DNA of 32,645 nucleotides from the NCBI RefSeq assembly GCF_000611645.1, contig NW_014013476.1, positions 1 through 32,645 of the forward strand, in the 5' to 3' direction. The translations under genes were made by a program, and so were the position numbers. Of this stretch, positions 1 through 11,285 are shown one piece after another. Numbering within the stretch: position 1 is the stretch's first letter; each line of letters begins with the position of its first letter. Source of the stretch: Monoraphidium neglectum (taxonomy: Eukaryota; Chlorophyta; Chlorophyceae; Sphaeropleales; Selenastraceae). Below the pieces are notes generated by a model. The model did no database searches and had not been told where the DNA came from. It saw only the letters and a list, made by a program, of their open reading frames with translations.

Positions 1-742
1 CCCCTGGGGTGGGGTGTGACGCCGAGGCGGGTTGGACACGGACGCCGAGACGCCTCGCATGCGGCGCGCAGTCGACCGCGGTGCGCGCATGCACAGTACT
101 AGGGGCGATATGAGCCCGTCCTGCGGCCGTGCGCCAACAGTCAGCGTGCAGCGCCCGGCGCTGCCCGTCCGCGCGCACCGGCGAATGTGAAGCCCCCATT
201 CAGCCCAGGCTCCACTCGTAAAACGTCTTCCATCGTTTTACGAGGTCCCTGCACGGTGCTGGTGCCTATTTTTAGCGCGGTGGAGGTCTGAGCTTTCTGC
301 GCGACTGCTAGGGCTGCGACAGGGGAGTGCACGCCGCGTCTGAAGTTTTGACATGGCTTCCTCAGAAGTATGCGGCCTCCCGCTGCCTCCCTAGCAGCCA
401 CGTCTGGGAGGGAGGATCTGCTCCCGGGGTGTTGCAGCATCGCAGCGATATTGTCGAGAAGTTCGCTATGATTTGTCTTGGAGCAACGTGTTACGCCAAT
501 GTTACGAGGTTGTCCAGGCCCCTGTCGAGTTTCAAAGTCAGCAACCACGCACCGGCTCACCGCGGCCCCACCTCACGGTCTGGGCCGCTGAAACTTTTAT
601 GAAGCTATGAGCGACATTTAACAAGCCTCTCCAGGCCTGGGGGTCACCCTTCCTCCCGTCCTTTCACCAGGGCACACCTGCACCCACTGCCCATGCACAG
701 ATCCCGGTTGACCAAGGTCGCCTTGGGTCGCACAAGCTTGGT
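1..742. other. No gene recognised, downstream of NAA20
   Basis: No open frame here gives a recognisable protein on either strand, and the longest (141-560, minus) has a composition that suggests no family. The only clear structure is the hairpin at 215-244. The stretch lies beyond the proposed NAA20 poly(A) signal, so it is probably intergenic or belongs to a gene outside the window. Confidence 0.4.
215..244. repeat. Perfect 11-bp inverted repeat (hairpin)
   Basis: CTCGTAAAACG at 215-225 is followed after 8 nt by its exact reverse complement CGTTTTACGAG at 234-244. The arms are A/T-rich compared with the GC-rich surroundings. It could fold as a stem-loop in RNA from either strand, or be the end of a small decayed element. 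Function unknown. Confidence 0.8.
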
Positions 743-747
743 TTACA
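743..747 (-). promoter_or_regulatory. Putative NAA20 poly(A) signal (TGTAA)
   Basis: TGTAA on the minus strand (TTACA on plus) lies about 240 nt downstream of the NAA20 stop. TGTAA is the usual chlorophyte polyadenylation motif, so a 3' UTR of about 0.25 kb is inferred. Confidence 0.5.
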
Positions 748-983
748 TGGCCTATCGCCACTGCCAGCAGCATCTATCTAGCAGACGCACGCACTGGCGC
801 ACGTCAGCACATGATCACTGCCAGAAGTGTACGGTTGCCAACAAATATCTCTCTTTGTCAACCTTGCTCCCGTCTGTGCAGATAAGGTGGGGGTGTACGT
901 TCAGTGTTATGTAATGACATCTGTAAATAGACTGCGGCCCGCCAAGAATGGAACCTGTCTGCCGGTCAAACGGCGACGGCCTC

Positions 984-2711
984 TCAGTCAAACTCCAGCT
1001 CGTGTGGGTGGACGTCGCGTTTAAGCGGCACCACAGACTGCCGCAGCGTGTCGCGCGGCATCGCCTTGCGCATGTCATAGGCGTCCTCGTCGCCTGAGTA
1101 GTACCCTGCAAATGATGAGCGCAGTCAGGTGAGGATTGACGGCGTTGGGGTGGGCGTGCCAAGCAGGAAAGCGTGGCACAGGTGGCGTTGCCAAGATGAG
1201 AAGATGCAGAGCCATGTCCCACGCAACCCCTGCGCGTGCTGGATGAGCGAACCGGGCCTGATTTGGGCCAGATGTGCGCGTCTGCAGGACAATGCCTCAC
1301 CTAGCACTTTTCTGTACACGCTGTACCCAAACCCTTGGTACATTTTTATCGCGACCTGTGAGGGGCGGGACCGGGCAGACGCACGCGTTGCGCTAAGAGA
1401 GACACAGAGTTGCCGGCAGTGCTGCCGGCTTAGCAGGCAGGGGAAGCTGGCGTGTGGGCACGAGGCAGGAGCTTGGAGCCCACCCATGCAGGGCACAACT
1501 CAAAGCACCCCAGACCCGCACTGCGGCATTCAACAAACAGCCCTTGCCATGCGATAATGCCCCCATCCCACACTTCCATTCCGATGACCGACAGGTGGCC
1601 CCGCCCCAGCAGCTGGTCTGCGTTGCATGCAGCAATGTGACCAACCTCAGCTTCAAAGCGGAAAGCGGAACCTTCCCGCGCACCTGGTTGGACACCCTGA
1701 CAAACAGGTCGACAAAGTACGCGTCGTGCACCTTCTCGGTGACTTCCTCGAGGATCCACATCAGCCGCCGCGCCAGCCCCTGCTTCCTGCACAAAGGCAC
1801 GGGTGGCGGGAGGCGCTCGGCCGCTTGGTGCGCTGTTGCCACGATCAGGTCCCCCTTGCACACACCCCGGCCACGTGGCCCGTACTACAACCAAAGCAAG
1901 CTCCTCGGGTCGGTCCCCAACGAAAATGGCTGCGACTCGAGCGCCCCAGGTGCAGCATGGGGCCACACAAGCGCCTTGGGGCGGTCCCCGCAAATAGTGC
2001 TGCGCCCGGAGCCCCCCCCAGGTGCGGCATTAGGCAGCACCCACCTGAAGTCGGGCGCGACCGTCACCGCCGTGACGTGGCCGTGCCAGCTGGTGCCCTC
2101 GCCCTCGGCCTTGCCCAAGATGTATCCCATTGCCTGGCGGCCGGGCGCCTCCGCCATGATGCAATACTCAGGCCATCGCGCCAAATACTGCGGCGCAGCG
2201 GGGCGTGTTGAGGCGCGAATGCATGGGTGTGTGCAGTTTGGTATGGGATGCATCCTGCCGCTCGCACTTGCGCAAACGCCGGTCCTGACACGGGCCCCAA
2301 AGGCAAGAGTGTGGCGGCATCTGCAGCGTGTGCAACAGAGCGCAGACAAGCCCGCTGCGGCGCAGGGCGGGGTGCGGCACCCTGCTAGAGTTAGCGCGGA
2401 CGGCCGTCCGTGCAGCTGCAAGGCTGCTGCGCTGCCAGCAGCCCCCAGTGCTTGGATTCAGATTGGAGTCACAAACACGTGTGAGCCTCTAGAGGAGGGC
2501 TGATTGTTGAGGCTCCCATGGGGATCTAATACTGCAAAGGCCCTGGCCGGCCCGGTGCCCGCTGTGCGCCGCTGCCCTTTGTGCACGGCAGCCGGCCCCA
2601 CCCCCAAACCTGCAGGTAAAATGGCAGGTTGTACGTCTCAGTAAGGATATCCAGGTTCACGTTGTTGAAAGTGAACAGGTCATCGCACGTGAAGCGCCGC
2701 AGGCTCGTCAT
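984..2711 (-). CDS. NAA20: NatB catalytic subunit, N-alpha-acetyltransferase 20
   Basis: Catalytic subunit of the NatB complex. With NAA25 on cytosolic ribosomes it transfers acetyl from acetyl-CoA to nascent N-termini such as Met-Asp, Met-Glu, Met-Asn and Met-Gln. Five exons (minus): 2711-2610, 2187-2045, 1786-1684, 1355-1301, 1105-984. They join in phase with GT-AG introns to give 174 aa, close to the roughly 178 aa usual for the family. The start is the ATG at 2711, giving the typical MTSLRRFTCDDLFTFNN opening. GNAT features follow: WPEYCIMAEAPG and HGHVTAVTVAPDF, the acetyl-CoA motif R82-K-Q-G-L-A87, FVDLFVRVSNQ, MYQGFGYSVYR, and the C-terminal GDEDAYDMRKAMPRD characteristic of NAA20 rather than NAA10. 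All expected segments are present. It is divergent from the phosphodiesterase gene at 3878. Confidence 0.95.
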
Positions 2712-3877
2712 CCCGCCGCGCGCTTGGGAGGTCGGGGGCGCCGTGCTGCGAGCCTACGGCGCTGTCCTGGGCGCGCGGCGCTGTCGCGCCGGGGCCGGCG
2801 GGATGGGGCTGATCGCAGCGGCCGGCCGAGAGGCAGGGGTGCAGCTGAAGACAGACAGCACAGAGCGGCACACTGTGGGATGGGGTTGGGAAGCAGGGGT
2901 GTGTGCCAAGCGCCTCGAAGGACCCCAGTGCTGCAGGGCGACTGCTGCAGCAGCAGCAGCAGGAGCAGTGACAGCGCACTAGTTGGAGGGCGGGACGGCT
3001 TGCACCGTTCCTGGGCCACTGGAAAGCTCTGTCACCGTCCCGTTTCAAAACGTGCCCGTGCAGAGCGGCCTGAGCACCATGAATGCGCTGCAGTTGCCTT
3101 GCTCATGTTGTGCAGCGCTGCGCTCGAGGTGTGCACCAGCTGGACAACACACGCCGCGCTGGCACCAACTGCATGATATCAATGTCATATAAGCTATGCC
3201 CACAACCCGCGGAGTGCTACACCTCCATGCGCTCACAGTGCGTGATGCCGGCTTGATCAGTGACGCGATCTTGTCTGCCCGCACACGACTGCGGTTAGCA
3301 GATGCACTGTGCGGGCGATTGTGATTAAAAAAATTACTTTGCCTTTTTTGCTGACATGGCCGCGGTGAGCCCCCACCGTCGAGACAACTCAGCGTGGAAT
3401 CCAAAGCGAATTGTGCGTTGGGTGCAAGCCTAAAAATCTTGTGTATGCACCATTAAATCACCTGAATTTTCCTGAAATTATCAGCTCGCTTGCCGTCGTC
3501 CCTATAACCGCATCCAAGAGAGAGGCAGGAGCGCGTTTCATGACCAGCTGTGCACGCGACGGCAGCTGAGCACCGAAAGTACCAGAGGTGAATTATTAAG
3601 CGTTAATATTTCTCACTGGCACCAGTGGCGTGGGGCGGCGCGCACAGTTCGGGTCGGCGTCGTCGGCCTCGTACCCTGTGTGAGAAGCACGGACTTGCCC
3701 CACATTGGTGTGGCAAGCAGTGCGTTGGAGCCAAGCTGCAGCAAGCCTAAATTCAAAGCTACAAACCAACAGTTGCAACTTTGCATCTCTATATTCAGGC
3801 CTGCCGGCACAACTGGACGGCTGGCGTGCGCCAGGTCAGCCCACCATTGACCCCACAGGTCTCCATCACAACTGAGC
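2712..3877. promoter_or_regulatory. Divergent promoter region, NAA20 and phosphodiesterase
   Basis: This 1.17-kb gap separates two divergent start codons and must hold both 5' UTRs and promoters. Visible features are a short CAG run near 2944-2962 and an A/T-rich patch at 3318-3350, with another at 3594-3612. No TATA box could be assigned with confidence and no conserved small ORF was recognised. Confidence 0.5.
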
Positions 3878-4353
3878 ATGGCGGCACCGCAAGCGACGAC
3901 GGCGGGCCTGCTGCTGCTGCTCGTAATACAGGCAACCGCAGCCCTCGGCCCACCCTCCAGCGGCGGCGCTGCGATAACAGACATGGGTGCTGCAGACACC
4001 GTCAGCGTTCCTTGGGCGCCCTCACTCCTTCCGCTGTATCACACAAGCACGGCTGCACACGCTCCCGGGGCCCCTGCCCCGAGCGCGGCAGCACGAACTG
4101 CTAGCAGCTCTCGAAGCAGCGGTGGCGCCGTCGCCGCACTACAAGGGGCCGCGCCAGCACCGGCCCCAGCGGGCGCAGCGCTGCGCCCCGGGCTGATCGT
4201 GGTCGGCCACCGTGGCGCGAGCGGGCCGCTGCCGGAGCACACGTTTCCGTCGTACGAGATGGCTATTGCAGGCGGCGCTGACTTTGTCGAGTGCGATGTG
4301 CAGCTGACGGCGGACCTACAGGTGTGGGTGTGTGTGCATGCGTACGTGTGTGT

Positions 4354-4396
<43 letters not shown>

Positions 4397-6468
4397 AGCG
4401 CATGCGCGCGTGTCTTACTGCCTGCATACATGCGTACGTGTGAGCGCATGCACGTGTGGACATGCGAGCGTGCATGCGTATACGCGTACGCATGTGCATG
4501 TTCAAGCGCAAAAGCATGCATGCGTGAGTGCGTGCGCATGGGTGTTTTTGTCTGTGATTTAACAATGCCGGTGGTGTGCATGAGTGTATCTGGCTTGCCT
4601 GCAGTGTGCGTTGCGAGCCAAGGCTGGTGTGTCAGGGACTCGCAAGACAGCCTTCTCCCCCAAGCATCCCCAAATCAGGGCACTACGTGCTTGTGGCTCG
4701 TGTCAATCCCAGGCTGCCCGTCTTTGCCCCCCACACGGACGGGCACCCGATCCACCACTCTGGCCGCTCCGCCCTCACCCCGGCAACTTACGAATTGCCT
4801 CTTTGCCCCCCCCCCCCCAGATGGTCTGCCGCCATGAGCAGAACCTCAATGAGACGACGGACGCCCTTGACAGGTTCCCCGACCGCGTCCGCACGCACAC
4901 CATCGACGGTGAGCGCGCGCATGCCCCTCTCTGTGCTGCGATAACGGCCCCCGTCCAACTTCACGTCGGCCTACCTGTGGCCGCGGCATCCTCGCGAGAG
5001 GGCAGGGCGCGACCGCTCATGGTCAGAGCCTCGCACCGCACATTGCCGGGCGCCCTCGAGCCTGGCGCTGCTTTCCACAAGTCTCCATTCCCAGCAAGCT
5101 TCTGGGCCCTGAGAAGAGCGCGCTGAGGACATCGAGAAGCTTCCACCTCTTGATTACGCAAGCATGTGAACCACTTGACCTTGTATTACTAATCCAGGCG
5201 AGGAGTCCACGGGGGTCCACGCGATCGACCTGTCACTGGCGGAGCTGCGGACACTCAGGGCACGGCAGCGCTTCCCTTTCCGGGACCAGAGCCACAACGA
5301 CAGGTTGGGGGCAGGAGACAGCATGCGTGCTGCATCGTAGGGGAGGAGCATGGAACGTGAAACGTGTAAAAATCGGCGTATCATGCATGCATTGAAACGT
5401 TCGGACACCCTCAACGCTGCCAGGCAATCATGGTCGTTGACAAACTCACAACATATGTCACCCCCGCGTCACTCAGCGTCACCCGGTGCTGCGCGTCGTC
5501 ACCCGCGTCGCAGGTACCCCCTGGTGACCTTCCACGAGTTCCTTGACCTGGTGGAGCGCGCGCCGCGCGTGGTGGGGGTCTACCCAGAGACAAAGCACCC
5601 GACGTGGCACAATGCGCTGCCGCAGGTGCGGCCGGGCAAGGACGACTGCAGTCGGCTCCAGTTTACTGTCTCACTAGTGCCTTACAGTCACAGGGGTGCC
5701 TCACAGTGAATCTGAACTTCTCGTCAGCAGACCCCCTTGCACAAGAGATGCGTGTTGGATGATGTGCCCCTTATCGGGTCCATACGCCGCCACTCCTTGA
5801 CCTCACCACCCCCCTCCTGGGGATTCATCCCCCTCTCTCCAACCAACACCGCACCCGCAGCTGCGCGCCGCCAACACCACCATCCAAGAGCTGGTCGTGT
5901 CGGCCCTCCACGCGCGCGGCTACGGGCTCGGCGCCCACGGCAGCCCCGAGTGGCGCGCGCGGCCGGTGTTTGTGCAGTCCTTCGAGATGGGTTCCATCAG
6001 GGACATGGCGGCGGCCACTCGGATGCCGCTCGTGCTGCTGCTCGGCGGCTGGTGAGCGCCCGTCGTCGCCTTTCTCCGCTGCTACGCACCGCGTCAGGGC
6101 CATTCGGCGCCGGCCCAGCCGTGCTTTGCAGGAACTTCAACGGACTGCTAGCTGCAGGGCAGGTGTCATGCGGCGCTCAAGTACCACCTGCTGCTTTGGA
6201 TCATGCGATCGCATCACCTGCGGCTCCGTTGCCGTTGCGTCTGACCCCCTCACTCCAACGCGACGGCCGCGCCTGCCCCCAGGCCCGGCTACCGCGCGCC
6301 CGACTCGGGGATGACTCACGAAGAGATGACGTCACCGGCGGCCCTGGCGGAGGCGGCGCGCTACGTTGTGGGTGCTGGGCCGTGGAAGGGCAGCCTGTTC
6401 ACCACCGTGGAGGACGACGTCCTCCCTGCAACTGACGGCAGCAGCAGCAGCAGCAGCAGCGACAGCGA

Positions 6469-6503
<35 letters not shown>

Positions 6504-7009
6504 GCAGTAGCATTGAATCTAGCGGTGGCAGCGACAGCGGCCGCAGCAGCACTCAAAGCAGCAGCAGCGAGCAGGGCCTGTCTGCAGACGCCGCCCACGA
6601 CATGAGCCTCAGCGCCGCGGCCACCGCCGCGGGCGGCGCCCGCCTGGTCTCCACCGGCCTCGTGGCGCGCCTCAAGGCGGCGGGGCTGCAGGTGCACCCC
6701 TACACGCTGCGCGACGAGCCGCGGTTCGTGCCGGGCCCCTTGGGGGGCGACGTCGGCTGCGAGCTGGCGCTTCTCTTTGCGGCCGAGGGCGTCGACGGCA
6801 TTTTTGCGGACTACCCCGCCACAGCGGCGGCTTGGCTGCGCGCGCGGCGCGGGGCGGTGGGAGAGGGAGATGTGGAGGCGGGCGTACGGCGAAGGGAGGG
6901 AGGGGAGGGGGTGCAGGGGGCGAGGCCGAAGGCGCCGGCCGCAGGGCTGCCGTGGTCGGCGGCGCTATCGTCGCTCGTTGGGTTGCTGCCCTCCTTGCGA
7001 GTGGCGTGA
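3878..7009 (+). CDS. GlpQ-like glycerophosphodiester phosphodiesterase
   Basis: Hydrolyses glycerophosphodiesters to sn-glycerol-3-phosphate plus an alcohol (family knowledge), supporting phosphate and phospholipid recycling. Six exons: 3878-4321, 4821-4908, 5198-5303, 5514-5625, 5861-6051, 6283-7009; joined, 555 aa. The N-terminus ([20 protein letters not shown]) looks like a signal peptide, so a secretory or extracellular location is inferred. An Ala/Pro/Ser-rich linker follows to about residue 103. The GDPD TIM barrel shows [19 protein letters not shown] (catalytic H111, R112, E120), VECDVQL (E139, D140), H153 in CRHEQ, YPETK (E238, K240), FVQSFE, LQVHPYT and a C-terminal [12 protein letters not shown]. 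The order matches GlpQ-type enzymes. An Asp/Ser-rich, poly-Ser insert encoded by AGC repeats interrupts the barrel in exon 6. The C-tail after the barrel is Gly/Arg-rich. No TGTAA occurs between the stop and 7600, so its 3' end is undefined. Confidence 0.9.
4322..4400 (+). repeat. TG microsatellite at the intron 1 donor
   Basis: A TG/CG-rich simple repeat starts at the 5' splice site of phosphodiesterase intron 1 and continues as degenerate TG, CG and GCATGCG motifs to about 4530. It creates spurious Cys/Val and His/Thr open frames on both strands. Confidence 0.85.
6440..6507 (+). repeat. AGC (Ser) trinucleotide repeat in coding sequence
   Basis: Nearly uninterrupted AGC codons with occasional GAC encode a poly-Ser/Asp tract in exon 6 of the phosphodiesterase. 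It sits between the barrel segment ending in TTVEDDVLP and the later LQVHPYT strand, so it is probably a surface loop. The frame is kept. Confidence 0.85.
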
Positions 7010-8732
7010 TGTGCGCCCCAGCTCTGTCCCATGTACAACTGCCAACCGATTGGGCGCCTGGGGACCACATCGAGCGATGCTTGAGGACGGTTGGGGGAAT
7101 GAAGATGAGAGGACGGGAGAGGCTTGAATCAACCCCCCATTTTTCAGTGCAGCGACGTTTTGTGCTTGTTTTGTTCCCCGCACTCCTGTTTTACCGCTAT
7201 TCGTGGCCGCAGTGGTGGGGCGTTGGAAGCAGCAACCGTGTGGTTGGCCGTTCACCATTTGTGACGGCGTGGAGTGTTGACAACACAGTGTCGTGAAGGA
7301 TGAGTTTGACTTAGCTGTTGCATCTGGTGCCCTGCTTTGAGTTGGCCTTGGGTTGAGTGATGCCGTGCCTGTGTGGCACAAATACGTGTGCCGTGTTGAC
7401 CGATTCAACTCTAGTGTTTCTTTGCCCATGCCTTCTTCCCAGCCGCCCCCATCCTTGTTTGCAAATCACGCCGCTCATGCCAGTGAACGTCATGCCATCT
7501 AACAATCACACCGGCATGAGAATGGGTGTGCTTCTCATCCAGCCAGTTTCCAAGGAAAGCCACTCAAGAAACGTGAGGAGGCATTACACACGCGAAGCTG
7601 CCAACTTGAAAGCAGCACCCATGATCTAGGCCGTGTGTGTCCTTATTGCGAAAGCAGACTTGTCATACTTGCGGGCTGTGGCGGCACACACATCCTCCTT
7701 AGAATACTACAAGGTGTGCGGGGGCCGGAAAAACCCAGGGGCCATTGCCACCTGGGACCAGCGAAGCCTTTGGTATACCAAAGGCATGTGGCCCCAACAG
7801 GCACGGCCATGCCCTTGCCCGCAGCCTCCCCCGGGGCCAGAGTGGGCGCGCGGTGGCGCGAGCACCTAAGCACGTCGCACGGTGTTCGGGCGGCACAACA
7901 TACATGATTTTGGGCGGGGCGAGGCAGAAGGCACCCAGGATGACAACACATTGTGGCGCGCGGCGGACGCCAGCGCCGATGCAATTGCGAACCCCGGGGA
8001 AACGAGCGGCCGGCGCTGCTCAACTTGGTGCCCTGGCTTTGCGCGGCCACCCCGCCTTCGCAGCCTGTTGCTCAATCCCACGCAGACAGGCTACCATCCA
8101 TCCCCGATGAATGAAAATTGGCTTGAGACGCGAGCGCAATCTGACATGGAGGAGTGAAAAAAGCCTTGCCCCCCGGGCCCCGGCCCGCTCCACGGTGGGA
8201 GGGGTGCGGGCGTTCTCAGTTGTGTCGGGCAAAGATCGCCTCCTGCTGCATATGGGAGCCACTGCCGCCCTCAAAACAGGGCCACCCGCTGCTCCCGGAA
8301 AGCCGTGGTATGCGCGCCACGACACATCGGCATGCGTTGGGCGCACATTGCGGGATGCGTTGCATCGATATGCGGGGTGTTGGGGGCGAGTGTGTGTTTG
8401 AACAAAAGAATCCCGTGCCAGTTGGGGACGCCCGCAGCTGGCATGCAGAAATGCTGAGATCAATAAAGTAGAGCCAAAAACAGGCAGCGTGTGAAGCTGC
8501 AGACAGCGCGTGACAGGACGCGCCAACACAAGCCCCCAGGGACGACAAGCGGCAGCGCTGTGCGTTGCACACGCGGCTACCGCCGAAGAGCCCTGCGGCG
8601 GGCCTTGGGGCCGGCCGCGGCTGCAAGCCGGGCGCCGCTATTAAATGCGAGGGAGCCAGCAGCTGAGAAGCCCCCCGGCGGCGAACATCGGAGCCGCGGA
8701 GGACGAGAGGAGGCGGGTCGCCATCGGTGATG
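7010..8732. other. Intergenic, no gene recognised
   Basis: This holds the phosphodiesterase 3' UTR and then 1 kb or more without a recognisable gene. Open frames on both strands lack family-like motifs. A minus-strand TGTAA lies at 7584-7588 and a 20-bp palindrome at 7766-7785. If the exon-like frame at 8733-9246 is real, part of this stretch would be its long 3' UTR. Confidence 0.4.
7766..7785. repeat. Perfect 20-bp palindrome
   Basis: The sequence GCCTTTGGTATACCAAAGGC equals its own reverse complement over all 20 bases. It lies in unassigned DNA. A dimeric protein site or the centre of a decayed inverted repeat are possible; no matching copy was seen elsewhere in the window. Confidence 0.85.
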
Positions 8733-9246
8733 TCACAGCATGCTGGAGTGCAGGGCAAGCGCGAGGGAGAAGAAGCAGGGCCGCTCGGCGCGTTGCTGCA
8801 GGGCGCACGCCCTCGAGGCGAGCGCTTTCGGCTGGGGCTGCGGCTGCGGCTGCAGCTGCGGCTGCGCATGTGCCTGCGCCTGCACATGCGCACGCGTCGC
8901 GGCGGGGGCGCGCTTGTCACAGACGTTCAAGTCCCGCAGCACCGGCGCTGGCGCGTCGGCGGCTAGTGGGGCGATGACCAATGTGCCGCCGAGCAGCTGC
9001 GCCGCGGCGGCAGCAAACTCGTGCGAACGCGCGGCGTAGGCTGCCGCCGGCCGCCGCGGCCCTGCGATGCCCGTCGCGCGCCGCTGGCCGCCGCGGCGCT
9101 GGGTGCGGGTGATGTGGACGCTGCTGCCGCCAGCAGCGCCGCCGCTGGGGCGCAGCACGACCGCCGCGCCGAGCGGCGCAAGGACGGGATGCACAGCGGC
9201 GAGCAGGCTGTTAGTAGAGTTGACAACAGCATGCGCCGCTGCCAGG
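8733..9246 (-). CDS. Possible exon of an unrecognised minus-strand gene
   Basis: I do not recognise this protein. On the minus strand a frame stays open from a good acceptor (pyrimidine-rich tract then CTGCAG, ending at 9247) to a TGA at 8735-8733. Its codons have the G/C third-position bias of the firm genes here. The translation runs from LAAAHAVVNSTNSLLAAVHP through VLAPLGAAVVLRPSGG, FAAAAAQLLGGTLVIAPLAA and VLRDLNV to a Gln/Ala/Pro-rich tail. It enters in phase 2, so upstream exons are needed, but none was found between 9247 and 10300. A donor after DLN (AAC|GTCTGT) could end the exon earlier. The nearest minus-strand TGTAA is at 7584-7588. A non-coding GC-rich patch is the alternative. 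Confidence 0.3.
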
Positions 9247-10318
9247 CTGCAGCAGGTGAATGAATATGGATGGGAAGGCAGAGGTGACGGTGGGGGTGAC
9301 CGGTGGTTGAGGCAAGGGGATGTGACTGTGCTGTGTCGCCGCGCACATGGTGCGCTTTGGCCGCCAGAGTGTAGTTGAGCATTCAAGCAAAAATATGCTC
9401 TCTCCTCTGCGACTTGGAGGCTGATCGGGCTCGAACGCGCTGGTCAGCCGCCAAAGAGGCCTGGCACCCCTCGGCCGCGCCAGGCGGGACGACGTGCCCC
9501 GACAGGCGGCGTCCCACAGGCAGCGGGCTGCAGCTTCGCTGCGCAAAAATGCATCTCATGTATCCATGATGCCGGTGCAGTCACGCGAGGTCACCCACAA
9601 ACGCCATAAGCCGAGTCTTTCGGAAAACCCCGCCCACCTGGTCTGGTAGGGTGAGGTGGTCATGGTGTCTCTCCAAACAAGCTGTGCATGCGATACAGTG
9701 CTGCAGACGGGATCTTCAGGCTGCTGTCTGCCCGGCGTTGCTGCAGCGGCTGGAGTGCAGGTTGCCAGAGATCGTGCGGCGGGTGATGTAGTGATAACGC
9801 TGTAAAGGTTTAAACGTAATTTCAATAGGATCGTGTGGGGAGGGTCATGGGAACGCTGGCAGCCGTGGACGAAGTGTCTACGTGGCAGTCTGCAAAGTGA
9901 AACGATAACGGCAAACTGCAACGGCCTATTGTATTGCTTGATGTAATCAGTATGATTTCATTTCTAGAAGAGGCGACAAGGCCGACCGGCTCGGGTGCTG
10001 TGATGGCATTGGGGTGATGATCCTGGTGTGGTCGCCACACAGGCAACCGCTGCAGTTGCATTGGGTTTTTCATTGCACCGGTTTGGAACGCTCAGCTCCC
10101 AAACGTTGCGCACAGAATGGACTGCATTCAAGGCTGCACATGGGTTATCAAATGTACAGCGCTTGGTGGCGCACCCAAGTCCTCGTCAGCGGCAACTCGA
10201 CGGCTCTGCTTTGTCTGCACCAACAAATGCATACGCCTGGCCGCAGGGGGTCAAGGCTCGCATGCTGTGGTTGTGCGCCAGTATGACACTAGCAGGATAA
10301 GACACGCGCGTGCGACTC
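9247..10318. other. Unassigned region
   Basis: Lower GC than the coding regions, with several short open frames on both strands and no recognisable motif. It could hold upstream exons of the possible gene at 8733-9246, but none can be supported. It ends at the proposed poly(A) signal of the TPR gene. Confidence 0.35.
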
Positions 10319-10323
10319 TTACA
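10319..10323 (-). promoter_or_regulatory. Putative TPR-gene poly(A) signal (TGTAA)
   Basis: TGTAA on the minus strand lies about 290 nt downstream of the stop of the TPR gene, a plausible 3' UTR length for a green alga. Confidence 0.5.
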
Positions 10324-10614
10324 TGGAGTTAACGGGTCAGAATACTGGGTGGTTGATACCTGGTGTGGACTAGCACAGCCAGTTGTGGCGTCATTCGCGC
10401 TCCGCAAACCGCGCTCTCCAGACACATCCCTCGGCAAAACTGTAAGCACTGCTGTCTGCGCAACCGTAGCAGACACCGTCCGGCACAAAAAGACCTTCAA
10501 TAGCATCAAGACGGACCAAAAACAGGCGCGAAGCAGGCACGACGGCGCACCGGCTGCAGCCAGCAGGCAGGCGGGTAGCGCGTGGGACGAGCACCACCAT
10601 TGCTGCCAGCAGTA

Positions 10615-11208
10615 TCACGAGTTGTTGTCCGGGAGGTCGACCACCGCGTTCTCTCCCGCCCGCGCCTTCACAAACGCCTTCATTGAGTCTGGCGCGTAGA
10701 ACTTGGCCTGCGTTGTGTGAGCCATGGGGCGTCACATGTGTTGTGGGGGGCTTCGAGGGCAGGAGGGGCTGGCGGCGCGCATGCGGGAGGCGTTGAGCGT
10801 TCGTGCGTGTGAGGGAGGTACAAGAGGGGGGAGCTGCATAAAGTCGTCATAACTTTCATGAAGGCGAAGCGAACACCTACAGCCGGCACCCAAGGGCTCT
10901 GCTGAGATGCCCGCGGCACTTGCTGCAAGGAGCACCCCCCTCTTCCCCACAAATGGCCCTGCGACCCCGCCTCCCCGCCACAGCCCTGGAATGGGCTCCG
11001 CTGCCTCCCAGCGGTCCAAACGCGGCCCCCCTGGCGACCTTGGTGTGTGGAGAGGGGGGAGGATGAGGGGTGATATAGGTGGGGGGGTGTAACGGAGGCG
11101 TCGCCGCCTACCTGCAGGAACATGCGCTCTGCGTCGCCGCGCCGCCCCCGCTCCTTCAAGAAGACACCCTTGGCCAGGTATCCTCTGAAGTCCTCGGGGG
11201 CGGACCTG

Positions 11209-11285
<77 letters not shown>

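Noticed and set aside
1454..2503. 349-aa plus-strand open frame
   Set aside because: It lies opposite NAA20 exons 2 and 3 and their introns. Its translation shows no family motif, whereas the minus strand gives a full NAA20.
4263..4581. His/Thr- and Cys/Val-repeat open frames
   Set aside because: Produced by the TG microsatellite in phosphodiesterase intron 1. The same artefact occurs at 11079-11505 and 19454-19749.
8462..8467. AATAAA hexamer as a poly(A) signal
   Set aside because: Chlorophyte genes normally use TGTAA, and no plus-strand gene was found to end here.
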